The position numbers and the translations under genes are program-made. A DNA stretch of 10,089 nt. Source: Hyphomicrobiaceae bacterium (GTDB lineage: Bacteria; Pseudomonadota; Alphaproteobacteria; Rhizobiales; Hyphomicrobiaceae). Below, piece by piece: positions 1 through 7,205 of the stretch (position 1 is the stretch's first letter; each line of letters starts with the position of its first letter). Below the pieces are notes generated by a model that saw only the letters and a program-made list of their open reading frames with translations, searched no databases and was not told the DNA's origin. The stretch is taken from NCBI GenBank assembly GCA_021775715.1, contig JAJFHI010000025.1, positions 1-10,089 of the forward strand. Reading direction: 5' to 3'.

Positions 1-666
1 GCGCCGCTGTCTTTCGTCGCCAAAAAAGAAGTCGGCACCTGGCCGTTTGTGGCGTCGCTCGCACGGTTGCAGCGCACGGTTTTTGTTGATCGTCAGCGGC
101 GGATGGACGTCGATCAAACAACAACGGAGATCACACGGCGCCTAGACCAGGGCGATACCGTTGTGTTGTTTGCTGAAGGGACGTCAAGCGACGGCAACCG
201 CGTGCTGCCGTTCAAGACGTCTCTGTTTGCCGCTGCAAAACCACCGACCGGGCGGCGAAAATCGACCGAGGATAGCGCCGCCGCAGCGACCCGCGATAGC
301 CGGGCCGTCGTGCAGACGCTGTCGCTCGTCTATACAAAGCTATATGGGATCCCACTATCACGCGGTGACCGGCCGTTGGTTGGCTGGTTTGGTGATATGG
401 AAATGCAAAGTCATGCTTGGCGGCTGCTGAAGGCCGGGCCGTTGGATGTTGAGATTCGGATCAGCCCGCCAGTTCCGCTCGATGCCTACGCCGACCGAAA
501 GGCCTTGGCACATGCCAGCGAGGACCTCGTGCGCGAAACTGTCGTCGCGGCATTGCGCGGTATGCCGCCGGGTTGCCAAGTGAATGTCACAAGGTCGGAG
601 CCGTTGGTCCGGCGGGCCGTGCCCCAAACCACACCCGAGTCCAAAAATGCGCAGAAGTGGCGCTGA
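1..666 (+). CDS. plsC: 1-acyl-sn-glycerol-3-phosphate acyltransferase (PlsC family), 5' end outside window
   Basis: The reading frame is open from the first base and ends at TGA 664-666, so the visible 221 residues are the C-terminal part of the protein; the NHxxxxD catalytic motif must lie upstream. Visible family signatures are FVAKKEVGTWPF followed by LARLQRTVFVDR (residues 5-32 of the visible part) and the acceptor-binding motif FAEGT (57-61), then DGNRVLPFKTSLF. The family transfers an acyl chain to the sn-2 position of lysophosphatidic acid at the inner membrane, giving phosphatidic acid; rhizobial relatives include OlsA, which acylates lyso-ornithine lipid, so the exact acceptor is not certain. 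An internal GTG at 49 is not the start, because the conserved motif begins before it. A short Ser/Arg/Ala-rich stretch after FKTSLFAAA looks like a variable loop. In related genomes plsC precedes miaB, as here. Confidence 0.9.
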   Translation, partial: APLSFVAKKEVGTWPFVASLARLQRTVFVDRQRRMDVDQTTTEITRRLDQGDTVVLFAEGTSSDGNRVLPFKTSLFAAAKPPTGRRKSTEDSAAAATRDSRAVVQTLSLVYTKLYGIPLSRGDRPLVGWFGDMEMQSHAWRLLKAGPLDVEIRISPPVPLDAYADRKALAHASEDLVRETVVAALRGMPPGCQVNVTRSEPLVRRAVPQTTPESKNAQKWR

Positions 667-745
667 CGGCCCTTCACGGGGATGGCCTGACGAAAGGCCC
701 GAAAAAAAGCCTCAAAAACAGGCATGACCGTATTTCGAAATTGGT

Positions 746-770
746 TTCAATGACATGAGATGTCGATGAA
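746..770. promoter_or_regulatory. Imperfect dyad upstream of miaB
   Basis: An inverted repeat is centred on 758: gacat (752-756) and atgtc (760-764) pair perfectly around GAG, and ttca (746-749) pairs with tgaa (767-770). The positions between them hold one mismatch and one G-T. A perfect 8-bp palindrome tttcgaaa lies just upstream at 733-740. No U-tract follows, so this is not an intrinsic terminator; an operator or a 5'-UTR hairpin are the alternatives. The symmetry is visible; the function is inferred. Confidence 0.3.
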
Positions 771-774
771 CAGC

Positions 775-819
775 CAAATTTGTGGCCATTTTTCATGTTG
801 CTTCGCACAAATTTGTGCG
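775..819. promoter_or_regulatory. Putative operator: 16-bp perfect palindrome plus a degenerate second copy
   Basis: cgcacaaatttgtgcg at 804-819 is a perfect 16-bp palindrome. Its core caaatttgtg (808-817) is repeated exactly at 775-784, so the copies are 33 bp apart, about three helical turns. The upstream copy keeps the right half-site but its left half has diverged. The pair lies between plsC and miaB, 145-190 bases before the miaB start. The layout suits a dimeric regulator binding on one face of the DNA. I do not recognise the motif as a known box such as Fur, LexA or FNR. The repeats are seen directly; the operator role is inference. Confidence 0.4.
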
Positions 820-951
820 CGAGGCTGAATCCTGAGCGAAATGAGGGTTCTGCATACAACTTGTTGCCGTGCCGTCTCGCGATGAAGCCAGGCGTTAACC
901 TGATTGGAATGAACGATGGGCGACACTCTTAAATCGGCACCTTTGCCTGAT

Positions 952-963
952 GGAGGAAGTGGA
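952..963 (+). promoter_or_regulatory. Ribosome binding site deciding the miaB start
   Basis: GGAGG at 952-956 stands 7 nt before ATG 964. It is the best Shine-Dalgarno match near the gene and favours this start over the in-frame ATG at 916, which has only a weak ttgga upstream. Confidence 0.6.
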
Positions 964-2307
964 ATGCCGGGGACCAAAAAGAAGGTCTTCGTCAAGACGT
1001 TCGGTTGCCAAATGAACGTCTATGATTCAGAACGCATGGCTGAAACGCTGGCGCCCTATGGTTATGCCGAAACGACGACACTGGAAGAAGCAGATGTTGT
1101 CATTCTCAACACTTGCCACATTCGCGAGAAGGCAGCTGAAAAAGTCTATTCCGATCTTGGCCGTATTCGTCAGGTGAAGGACCGCCGCCAAGTGCTTGGC
1201 AAGGATACACTTGTTACTGTTGCTGGCTGTGTCGCGCAGGCTGAAGGCAAAGAGATCACACGGCGTGCGCCAGTGGTTGATCTCGTTGTCGGCCCGCAGA
1301 GCTATCACAATCTGCCCGACTTGTTGTTCCGCGCGAAATCTGAATCGCGCCAGGTCGTCGAGACAACGTTCCCGGAAGAAGATAAGTTCGACAAGTTACC
1401 AGCACGCATTGGCCCGCGCGCTGCCACTGCTTTTCTGACCGTTCAGGAAGGTTGCGATAACTTTTGTACGTTTTGCGTTGTGCCTTATACGCGCGGCGTC
1501 GAATTTTCCCGCCCCGTCGCATCACTGATTGACGAAGCAAAACGCCTTGTCGACGGTGGAGTTCGTGAACTCACGCTGCTTGGCCAAAACGTCAACGCCT
1601 ACCACGGGGAAGGGCCTGACGGTAACGCTTGGTCGCTTGCCAAATTGATTGATTCCCTGGCTGAAATCGAAGGCATCGAACGGCTGCGGTACACGACAAG
1701 TCATCCAAATGACATGACGGACGACCTGATGGCGGTTCATGCCAATCAGATGAAGTTGATGCCGTATCTGCACCTGCCGTTCCAGGCCGGCTCCGATCGT
1801 ATTCTTGCCGCGATGAACCGCAAACACACAGCCGATGATTATCGCCGCGTCATAGAACGGCTGCGCTCGGCTCGGCCTGACATCGCACTGTCGACCGACG
1901 TCATTGTGGGATTCCCAGGCGAGACAGATGATGAATTCGAAGCAACGTTAGAAATGACGCGTGAGATGAAATTCGCGCAGGCGTTTTCGTTCAAGTACAG
2001 CCCGCGGCCGGGAACGCCGGCGGCAAAGATGGACGATCAGGTCAGCGAAGAGGTGAAATCCGAACGCCTGCAGCGTCTCCAATCCCTGCTGGCCCAATTT
2101 CAAACGTCGTTTAATACAAACTGTGTCGGCCGCAAAATGCTGGTGCTGTTTGATCGCCAGGGCAAGGCGCCCGGCGCCCTTGTAGGCCGCTCGCCGTATC
2201 TACAGCCGGTCCATGTGGAAGGCGATTTGTCGTTACTTGGCAGTATTAAATCGGTGGAAATCTCGTCTGCTAGCACCAACGTTCTTCACGGCGTCATAAG
2301 TCTGTAG
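964..2307 (+). CDS. miaB: tRNA-2-methylthio-N6-dimethylallyladenosine synthase MiaB
   Basis: This radical-SAM methylthiotransferase converts i6A37 to ms2i6A37 in tRNAs reading UNN codons, using two [4Fe-4S] clusters and SAM. The 447-residue protein has the full architecture. The N-terminal UPF0004 domain carries cluster ligands C15 (KTFGCQMNVYDSERM), C51 (LNTCHIREKA) and C89 (VAGCVAQ). The radical-SAM domain has C164-x3-C168-x2-C171 in EGCDNFCTFCVVPYTRG, followed by LGQNVNAYHG, LPYLHLPFQAGSD-type and VGFPGET blocks. A TRAM RNA-binding domain lies at about 384-447 (VGRSPYLQPV). ATG 964 was chosen for its GGAGG ribosome site; ATG 916 would add 16 residues (MGDTLKSAPLPDGGSG), and variable N-terminal extensions are common in alphaproteobacterial MiaB, so it remains possible. 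It is separated from phoH by 206 nt that seem to hold a promoter. Confidence 0.96.
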   Translation: MPGTKKKVFVKTFGCQMNVYDSERMAETLAPYGYAETTTLEEADVVILNTCHIREKAAEKVYSDLGRIRQVKDRRQVLGKDTLVTVAGCVAQAEGKEITRRAPVVDLVVGPQSYHNLPDLLFRAKSESRQVVETTFPEEDKFDKLPARIGPRAATAFLTVQEGCDNFCTFCVVPYTRGVEFSRPVASLIDEAKRLVDGGVRELTLLGQNVNAYHGEGPDGNAWSLAKLIDSLAEIEGIERLRYTTSHPNDMTDDLMAVHANQMKLMPYLHLPFQAGSDRILAAMNRKHTADDYRRVIERLRSARPDIALSTDVIVGFPGETDDEFEATLEMTREMKFAQAFSFKYSPRPGTPAAKMDDQVSEEVKSERLQRLQSLLAQFQTSFNTNCVGRKMLVLFDRQGKAPGALVGRSPYLQPVHVEGDLSLLGSIKSVEISSASTNVLHGVISL

Positions 2308-2431
2308 TTCATAGATGGGTGACCACTTATTCGGGGCGATGCGAACTCTTCGTGTCAGATTATGGCGTGTGTCCCGCCAGACAGGTCTCGCGCAGGTTGT
2401 GTTTTGGGCTGTCAAAAGATCGCCAAATCCA

Positions 2432-2465
2432 TTGCACCCGAAGGTGGCTGGCGTATGCTAGCATT
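2432..2465 (+). promoter_or_regulatory. Putative sigma-70 promoter of the phoH operon with overlapping palindrome
   Basis: TTGCAC at 2432-2437 and TATGCT at 2454-2459 are separated by 16 bp, a fair match to the -35/-10 consensus. atgctagcat at 2455-2464 is a perfect 10-bp palindrome covering the -10 box and the expected transcription start. This gives a leader of about 45-50 nt before TTG 2514 and would exclude the upstream in-frame GTG at 2319 as the phoH start. The match was made by eye and is not proven. Confidence 0.4.
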
Positions 2466-2513
2466 TCGTGGGTGCGTCGGTTGCGCCCTAAAGGAAAGAC
2501 GGAGACACCACAT

Positions 2514-3515
2514 TTGACAGGCTCTCGCAGCCAGACAGTTACTAGTCAGAACGAGGCATCGCAGAGCGCGGGCCAGACTGCGCGGCTTGTTGTTCCCTTC
2601 GACGACAATACGTTTTTGCCACATCTTCTTGGCGAATATGACAGTCACCTTTCATTGCTGGAAGATCGTCTTGGCATCGGCGCGCACGCCCATGGCAACG
2701 TCATCGTGCTAACCGGATCGGAGACGTCGTGTAAAATCGCGCGCGAAGTTCTCGAAGAACTCTATGCGCGCGTTACCAAGGGTGTTTCCATTGGCCCCGG
2801 CGACTTCGATGGACTGCTGCGTCACAATAAAGACGGCGAGAAAAAAAGTAAGTCTACCGGTCAGGGCGAAATCGCAACACGGCGCAAGATCATCAAGGCG
2901 CGCACGCTCCAGCAGACAGCTTATATCAACGCATTGCACAAAGAAGACCTGGTGTTTGGCATCGGGCCTGCAGGTACTGGCAAAACCTACCTCGCTGTAA
3001 CTTTTGCCGCGCATTGTCTCGAGAAGGGACTTGTCGAGCGCATCATTCTGTCTCGGCCGGCCGTGGAAGCAGGCGAACGGTTGGGCTTTTTGCCAGGCGA
3101 TATGCGTGAGAAGGTCGACCCATATTTGAGACCGCTTTACGATGCGCTCTATGATGTGTTGCCGCCGGAGAAGGTCGAGAAAGATCTCGAAAGTGGTGTA
3201 ATTGAAATTGCGCCGCTGGCTTTCATGCGCGGGCGCACCTTGGCGAACGCCTTTGTCATTCTCGACGAGGCGCAGAACACGACGAGCATGCAGATGAAAA
3301 TGTTCCTCACTCGTCTGGGCGAGGGATCGAAAATGGCGGTCACGGGCGACCCTAGTCAGATCGACCTACCAAGCGGAATGACATCGGGCCTGATGGAGGC
3401 GGTCAATATGCTGGAAAGCGTTAAGGGTATTGAGGCGACGAAATTTACGGCCGCCGACGTTGTGCGTCGTGATCTGGTCGCGCGAATTGTTGAAGCTTAC
3501 GAGCGTTCATCGTAG
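2514..3515 (+). CDS. phoH: PhoH-family ATPase (YbeZ-like)
   Basis: A 333-residue P-loop NTPase of the PhoH/YbeZ family. After a KH-like N-terminal region (roughly 20-95) comes the PhoH ATPase domain, with Walker A GPAGTGKT at 151-158, the family block SRPAVEAGERLGFLPGDM, and Walker B VILDEAQN with D251/E252. A GDPSQIDLP block (sensor region) follows. In enterobacteria the YbeZ orthologue is encoded next to and linked with YbeY, and is thought to act in RNA/ribosome metabolism; the exact substrate is not established. The frame stays open upstream to GTG 2319, but that stretch looks non-family and overlaps the predicted promoter. TTG 2514, preceded by GGAG at 2501-2504 (9 nt spacing), gives the usual family length; GTG 2472 is the other in-frame option. 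It ends 14 nt before ybeY. Confidence 0.93.
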   Translation: MTGSRSQTVTSQNEASQSAGQTARLVVPFDDNTFLPHLLGEYDSHLSLLEDRLGIGAHAHGNVIVLTGSETSCKIAREVLEELYARVTKGVSIGPGDFDGLLRHNKDGEKKSKSTGQGEIATRRKIIKARTLQQTAYINALHKEDLVFGIGPAGTGKTYLAVTFAAHCLEKGLVERIILSRPAVEAGERLGFLPGDMREKVDPYLRPLYDALYDVLPPEKVEKDLESGVIEIAPLAFMRGRTLANAFVILDEAQNTTSMQMKMFLTRLGEGSKMAVTGDPSQIDLPSGMTSGLMEAVNMLESVKGIEATKFTAADVVRRDLVARIVEAYERSS

Positions 3516-3529
3516 AATTGCCCCACAAA

Positions 3530-4162
3530 ATGCCAAAGCACATACCAGCAACTCCCACCGCACCGAATTCTCAAATGGATTCGGCCGACGCCGTATCTGC
3601 CGCGGAGCCCGAGCCTCGATTGCAGGTTGAGGTCATGATTGCGGCTGGAGACTGGAGCGCTGCCGAACCGGTTGACGACGCGATCGGTGAGATTGTGCGG
3701 GTCGTCTCGAATTGGCCGGGGCTTTTGGACTGTGCCTCAGAAGCGACGGTGTGCCTGTCCGACGACGCCGAAGTCTCCCAGCTCAATGCTCAATTCCGTG
3801 GCAAGCCGCAGCCAACAAATGTTCTTTCGTTTCCGGCTGATGTCGTGTTTGGCCAGACGCCAGCCGAGGGCGACGCAAGTTTGCCGCCGCAACAACTTGG
3901 CGATGTTATTCTTGCTGCTGAAACGGTTGCCACAGAAGCCAGTGACTCCAACATCGAGATGCGTCACCATTTGCAACACCTTGTGGCGCATGGCCTGTTG
4001 CACCTGCTGGGTTACGATCATCAAACCAATGGCGAAGCCAAAGATATGGAATCGCTTGAAACGGCAATTCTGCAATCACTCGGCATTGCAGATCCCTATG
4101 CCGATGCCGTAACCACCGAATTCTCCCCCATTGAGTCCGACAGTCCAGCGAGATCATCATGA
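3530..4162 (+). CDS. ybeY: Endoribonuclease YbeY (rRNA maturation factor)
   Basis: A single-strand-specific metalloendoribonuclease needed for 16S rRNA 3'-end maturation and 70S quality control. The zinc-binding signature H-x3-H-x5-H is intact as HGLLHLLGYDH (H154, H158, H164 from ATG 3530). Upstream are SQLNAQFRGKPQPTNVLSFP, the hallmark substrate-side strand, and LGDVILAAETV. At 210 residues it is longer than many YbeY proteins: about 30 Pro/Ala-rich residues precede the conserved LQVEV strand and about 20 extra lie at the C-terminus. None of the starts (TTG 3518, ATG 3530, ATG 3575) has a good ribosome site; ATG 3530 was chosen as the first ATG after the phoH stop. The ATG at 3635 would cut into the fold. 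Its TGA (4160-4162) overlaps the ATG of the next gene, which suggests translational coupling. Confidence 0.93.
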   Translation: MPKHIPATPTAPNSQMDSADAVSAAEPEPRLQVEVMIAAGDWSAAEPVDDAIGEIVRVVSNWPGLLDCASEATVCLSDDAEVSQLNAQFRGKPQPTNVLSFPADVVFGQTPAEGDASLPPQQLGDVILAAETVATEASDSNIEMRHHLQHLVAHGLLHLLGYDHQTNGEAKDMESLETAILQSLGIADPYADAVTTEFSPIESDSPARSS

Positions 4163-5307
4163 CGTCTGAAGTCGAAACATTACAGCCCGATCCAGAAGAC
4201 CCCGACAGTACGTCTTCAGCGAAATCTTCTGGCAGCTGGTTTGCGCAACTGAAAGCGAAATTCGGTCTTGCTGCACCAAGTGTGCGCGAGACGATGGAAT
4301 TTGCATTGAAGGAAAACGCGGTCGGCGACGAATCCATCAATGACGAAGAGCGCGCAATGATGCTGCGCATGCTCCACTTTGGTTCAAGCCGAGTCGAAGA
4401 TGTGATGGTGCCTCGCGCTGACATTATCGCCTGCGACGAAGAAGATACGATTTTTGAGCTTCTCAAAACATTCCAGGAAGCAGGCGTTTCACGCATCCCG
4501 GTGTTCCATGACACGCTCGATGACCCGCGCGGCATGGTTCACATTAAGGATTTGTTCCATTGGCTTTTGTCGGACGACCAAAAGTACGGCAATGGCGCTG
4601 GACCGAGTGGTGGTACTAAGGCCAAGAAGAACGGGAAATCGTCAGACTCCAAGAAATCTGGAAGCAGCAATGGATCTCACAGTGACGACGCGGCAACGGA
4701 AAAGGCGAACAAGCTGGCGTCGATGGCGGATCTAATTGTGCAGAACCAGACGGATCTGGCGAAATCAATTTCCCTCGCCAAGCTTCGCCGCGAAATTCTT
4801 TATGTTCCGCCCTCAATGCCTGCGATGAATCTTCTGATCCGGATGCAATCAACGCGTATCCATATGGCTTTGGTTGTTGATGAATACGGTGGCACCGACG
4901 GTCTGGTGACGATTGAAGATCTTGTCGAGCAGATTGTTGGCGAGATCGAAGATGAGCACGACGAGGACGAAGCTGTGCACATTGTTAAAGATCCAAAACT
5001 TGGGCTGGTTGCAGCGGCACGCACACCCATTGAGGATCTGGAAAAGCACCTTGGTCTAAAGCTTCTGACAGCTGAAGAGGAAGAGGATATCGACACGCTT
5101 GGAGGTCTGGTATTCACCACGGTTGGTCGCGTTCCGGCGCGCGGCGAACTTGTGCGTCATTCGTCGGGCTTTGAATTTGAAGTGCTCGACGCCGATCCGA
5201 GACGTGTCAAGACGTTGAAGATCCACCCTCCACGCAAGGCTACAAAGAAGCCTGCAGCGCTTCAGACACCTGCCGTTTCTGCCACCGGCAACAAACAAAA
5301 GGCTTAG
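4159..5307 (+). CDS. corC: CorC/TlyC-family CBS-domain protein (YbeX-like)
   Basis: A 382-residue cytosolic protein with a tandem CBS pair and a C-terminal CorC_HlyC (transporter-associated) domain, lacking the membrane DUF21 domain of longer relatives. CBS1 starts near VEDVMVPRADI (79 onward) and runs to HIKDLFHWL (about 136). CBS2 covers about 209-268 and includes DEYGGTDGLVTIEDLVE (D241 onward) and VGEIEDEHDEDE. CorC_HlyC covers about 277-357 (DTLGGLVFTTVGRVPARGE). Residues about 142-185 form an unusually long Gly/Ser/Lys-rich, probably disordered linker inside the CBS pair; E. coli YbeX has almost nothing there. The family was linked to Mg2+/Co2+ efflux and, for YbeX beside YbeY, to ribosome metabolism; the name 'haemolysin' is historical. 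The start overlaps the ybeY stop by 4 nt and the lnt start follows 8 nt after the stop. Confidence 0.92.
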   Translation: MTSEVETLQPDPEDPDSTSSAKSSGSWFAQLKAKFGLAAPSVRETMEFALKENAVGDESINDEERAMMLRMLHFGSSRVEDVMVPRADIIACDEEDTIFELLKTFQEAGVSRIPVFHDTLDDPRGMVHIKDLFHWLLSDDQKYGNGAGPSGGTKAKKNGKSSDSKKSGSSNGSHSDDAATEKANKLASMADLIVQNQTDLAKSISLAKLRREILYVPPSMPAMNLLIRMQSTRIHMALVVDEYGGTDGLVTIEDLVEQIVGEIEDEHDEDEAVHIVKDPKLGLVAAARTPIEDLEKHLGLKLLTAEEEEDIDTLGGLVFTTVGRVPARGELVRHSSGFEFEVLDADPRRVKTLKIHPPRKATKKPAALQTPAVSATGNKQKA

Positions 5308-5315
5308 CGCTTACT

Positions 5316-6944
5316 GTGGAGACCAAACACGACCTTGTGGCGGCGCGAATCTGGGTCATGCGCCAAAACGGATGGCGCCGTGTCGGTGTCGCGGCCCTAG
5401 CTGGCAGTCTTTCGGTCTTGGCTATGGCGCCGTTTTTCTTCTGGCCTATTCTGTTTGTGACGTTGCCGACGCTTGTGTGGCTTCTGGATCGCGAGGACCG
5501 TTCACTTCTGGGTGCGGCGCGTGATGGCTGGTGGTTTGGCTTCGGTTATATGTTTCTTGGCTTGTTTTGGATCGGCGAGGCGTTTCTTGTCGAGGCGGAA
5601 GTATTTGCCTGGCTGCTGCCGATCGCCATTACCATACTGCCCGGCGGACTTGCATTGTTCTTTGCCGGCGCGGCGGCTATGGCGAGGTGGTTTTGGCGCC
5701 CCGGACTATCACGCATTTTGATACTTGCTGTGTCGTTGACCGCCTTTGAATGGTTACGCGGTCATGTTCTGACGGGCCTGCCGTGGAATACGCTGGGCTA
5801 CGCACTTACTCAACCAATCGCTTTGATGCAGTGGGTGTCGGTATTCGGGATATTCGGTCTGACGTTGTTGACGGTTGTCGTTTGCACGAGCCCGCTCGTT
5901 TTGGCGACTGATGCCATGCGAGCCGGCAAGTCGGGCGTAGCGCTTTGGCTTGGCGTTGCAATTGCCGGCGTGCCACTTGTCTGTGGCTATGCGTTTGGGG
6001 TGATGCAATTGCAGATGGCGACTTCTGCGATGCAGGAAAACGTACGCTTGCGTCTCGTCCAACCGGCCATTGCGCAGAAAGAAAAATGGCGACCCGAAAA
6101 ACGCGAAGAGATTTTCGAAACACTGCTCACTCTATCGAAGACACATCCTGACGGTAAGGTCGACAATCTCGCTGGTATCACGCATGTCATTTGGCCGGAA
6201 GCGGCGATACCCTTTCTGGTCTTGCGTACGCCACACGCGCTCCGCCTCATTGGTGAGATGCTGCCGGACGGTGCAACGCTGTTGACCGGGGCGTTGCGGT
6301 TTTCAGATGCGCCAGCTCTAGCCAACGAAGTTACGACACCTGCACAACGTGAGGCTTTCAACAGCTTGATGGTCTTCAACAGCGAAGGTCTGCTTGTTGG
6401 CCTCGCCGACAAAACCCATCTCGTCCCGTTTGGCGAATTTTTACCGATGAAGCCAGTCCTGCAAGCGATTGGGCTGCGCAACCTCACAAAGCAACGCGGA
6501 GGTTTTGCATCGGGCAAGCTACCGCGACCGCTTGTTGGCGTTGCCGGGCTTGGGCTGGTCGCGCCATTGATCTGCTATGAGGCCATTTTCCCGTCGGAGG
6601 TCGTGCAAGTCGCAGAGCGCCCAACGGTGTTGGTGAACGTCACAAATGACGGATGGTTTGGCGATACGACGGGCCCGCGTCAGCATTTTCATCAAAGTCG
6701 ATTACGCGCGATAGAGCAGGGGGTTCCGCTTATTCGTGTCGCCAACGGAGGAATTTCGGCTGTTGTTGATCCCTTTGGTCGTATTCAAGCCGAGCTCCGC
6801 CTCAACAAGCGCGGAACAATCGATAGCACCTTGCCTGTTGCTCGTGCCGTGACGATTTACGCGCGATTTGGTGATTCATTGGCTGCGATCGCAGCTTTGC
6901 TCATGCTGGGACTGAGCGTAATTTTGGGCCGAATGAAACCATAA
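5316..6944 (+). CDS. lnt: Apolipoprotein N-acyltransferase Lnt
   Basis: An inner-membrane enzyme that N-acylates the diacylglyceryl-cysteine of apolipoproteins, the last step of lipoprotein maturation. The 542-residue product has hydrophobic segments at about 24-57, 72-123, 131-148, 173-197 and 207-228, a periplasmic nitrilase-type domain at about 245-500, and a final membrane helix at about 520-538. The catalytic triad is complete: E295 (HVIWPEAAIPF), K366 (DKTHLVPFGEFLP) and C420 (LICYEAIFP). The TGLPWN motif and VNVTNDGWFGDTTGPRQHF are also family-typical. GTG 5316 was chosen because it gives the normal short N-terminus before GWRR; ATG 5358 would remove 14 residues. Neither has a clear ribosome site, which fits coupling to corC 8 nt upstream. 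The Sinorhizobium orthologue is known as actA, needed for acid tolerance. Confidence 0.95.
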   Translation: METKHDLVAARIWVMRQNGWRRVGVAALAGSLSVLAMAPFFFWPILFVTLPTLVWLLDREDRSLLGAARDGWWFGFGYMFLGLFWIGEAFLVEAEVFAWLLPIAITILPGGLALFFAGAAAMARWFWRPGLSRILILAVSLTAFEWLRGHVLTGLPWNTLGYALTQPIALMQWVSVFGIFGLTLLTVVVCTSPLVLATDAMRAGKSGVALWLGVAIAGVPLVCGYAFGVMQLQMATSAMQENVRLRLVQPAIAQKEKWRPEKREEIFETLLTLSKTHPDGKVDNLAGITHVIWPEAAIPFLVLRTPHALRLIGEMLPDGATLLTGALRFSDAPALANEVTTPAQREAFNSLMVFNSEGLLVGLADKTHLVPFGEFLPMKPVLQAIGLRNLTKQRGGFASGKLPRPLVGVAGLGLVAPLICYEAIFPSEVVQVAERPTVLVNVTNDGWFGDTTGPRQHFHQSRLRAIEQGVPLIRVANGGISAVVDPFGRIQAELRLNKRGTIDSTLPVARAVTIYARFGDSLAAIAALLMLGLSVILGRMKP

Positions 6945-7205
6945 ATAGCATTAAAAATAAAAATGCACGCACAAATAGATATGATGGATTTTGCATAAAA
7001 TATTGTTTGAGAAAATCTCCAAAGAGCATTCAACTGGGAATAAGCAGCTTACGTCTAAATCTACAGACCGGTGCCACAGCGGGCTGCAAACGCTTGGCTG
7101 TGACCGTTTTCAGGGTCCAAGAGTGTGAACACCACAGATTGACGTATCGGGCGCTTGCACCTAGGACTTGTGGCTCGGTGGCGGTTTAAGGGTGAGACTT
7201 TTTAT
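6945..7205 (+). promoter_or_regulatory. AT-rich gap and structured leader before the XRE regulator
   Basis: The first 75 bases after the lnt coding end region (6941-7015) contain only 17 G/C, far below the surroundings, and include -10-like TATGAT (6980-6985), suggesting a promoter region; no convincing -35 was found. Further on, an imperfect stem pairs ggt-cacagc (7070-7080, with a 2-nt bulge) with gctgtgacc (7097-7105), and a 4-bp stem gacc/ggtc lies at 7102-7117. A second promoter-like pair, TTGACG 7139-7144 and TAGGAC 7162-7167 (17-bp spacer), is weak. AAGGGTGAG at 7188-7196 is the ribosome site for ATG 7206. No small protein was recognised here. Confidence 0.3.

Noticed and set aside
671..725. 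Possible plsC terminator from the ggcc and gcct/aggc short repeats
   Set aside because: Only four-pair stems, and the run that follows is A rather than T on the transcribed strand, so it is not an intrinsic terminator for plsC.
2319..2513. N-terminal extension of phoH from GTG 2319
   Set aside because: The 65 extra residues do not resemble the family, the stretch holds a promoter-like site, and TTG 2514 has a ribosome site and gives the usual PhoH length.
3906..4535. 209-codon minus-strand open frame across ybeY and corC
   Set aside because: It overlaps two well-supported genes, has a Ser-rich low-information sequence and no ribosome site seen; it is a shadow frame.
6948..6966. Possible lnt terminator, gcatt paired with aatgc
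   Set aside because: The stem has only five mostly A-T pairs and a nine-base A-rich loop with no U-tract.
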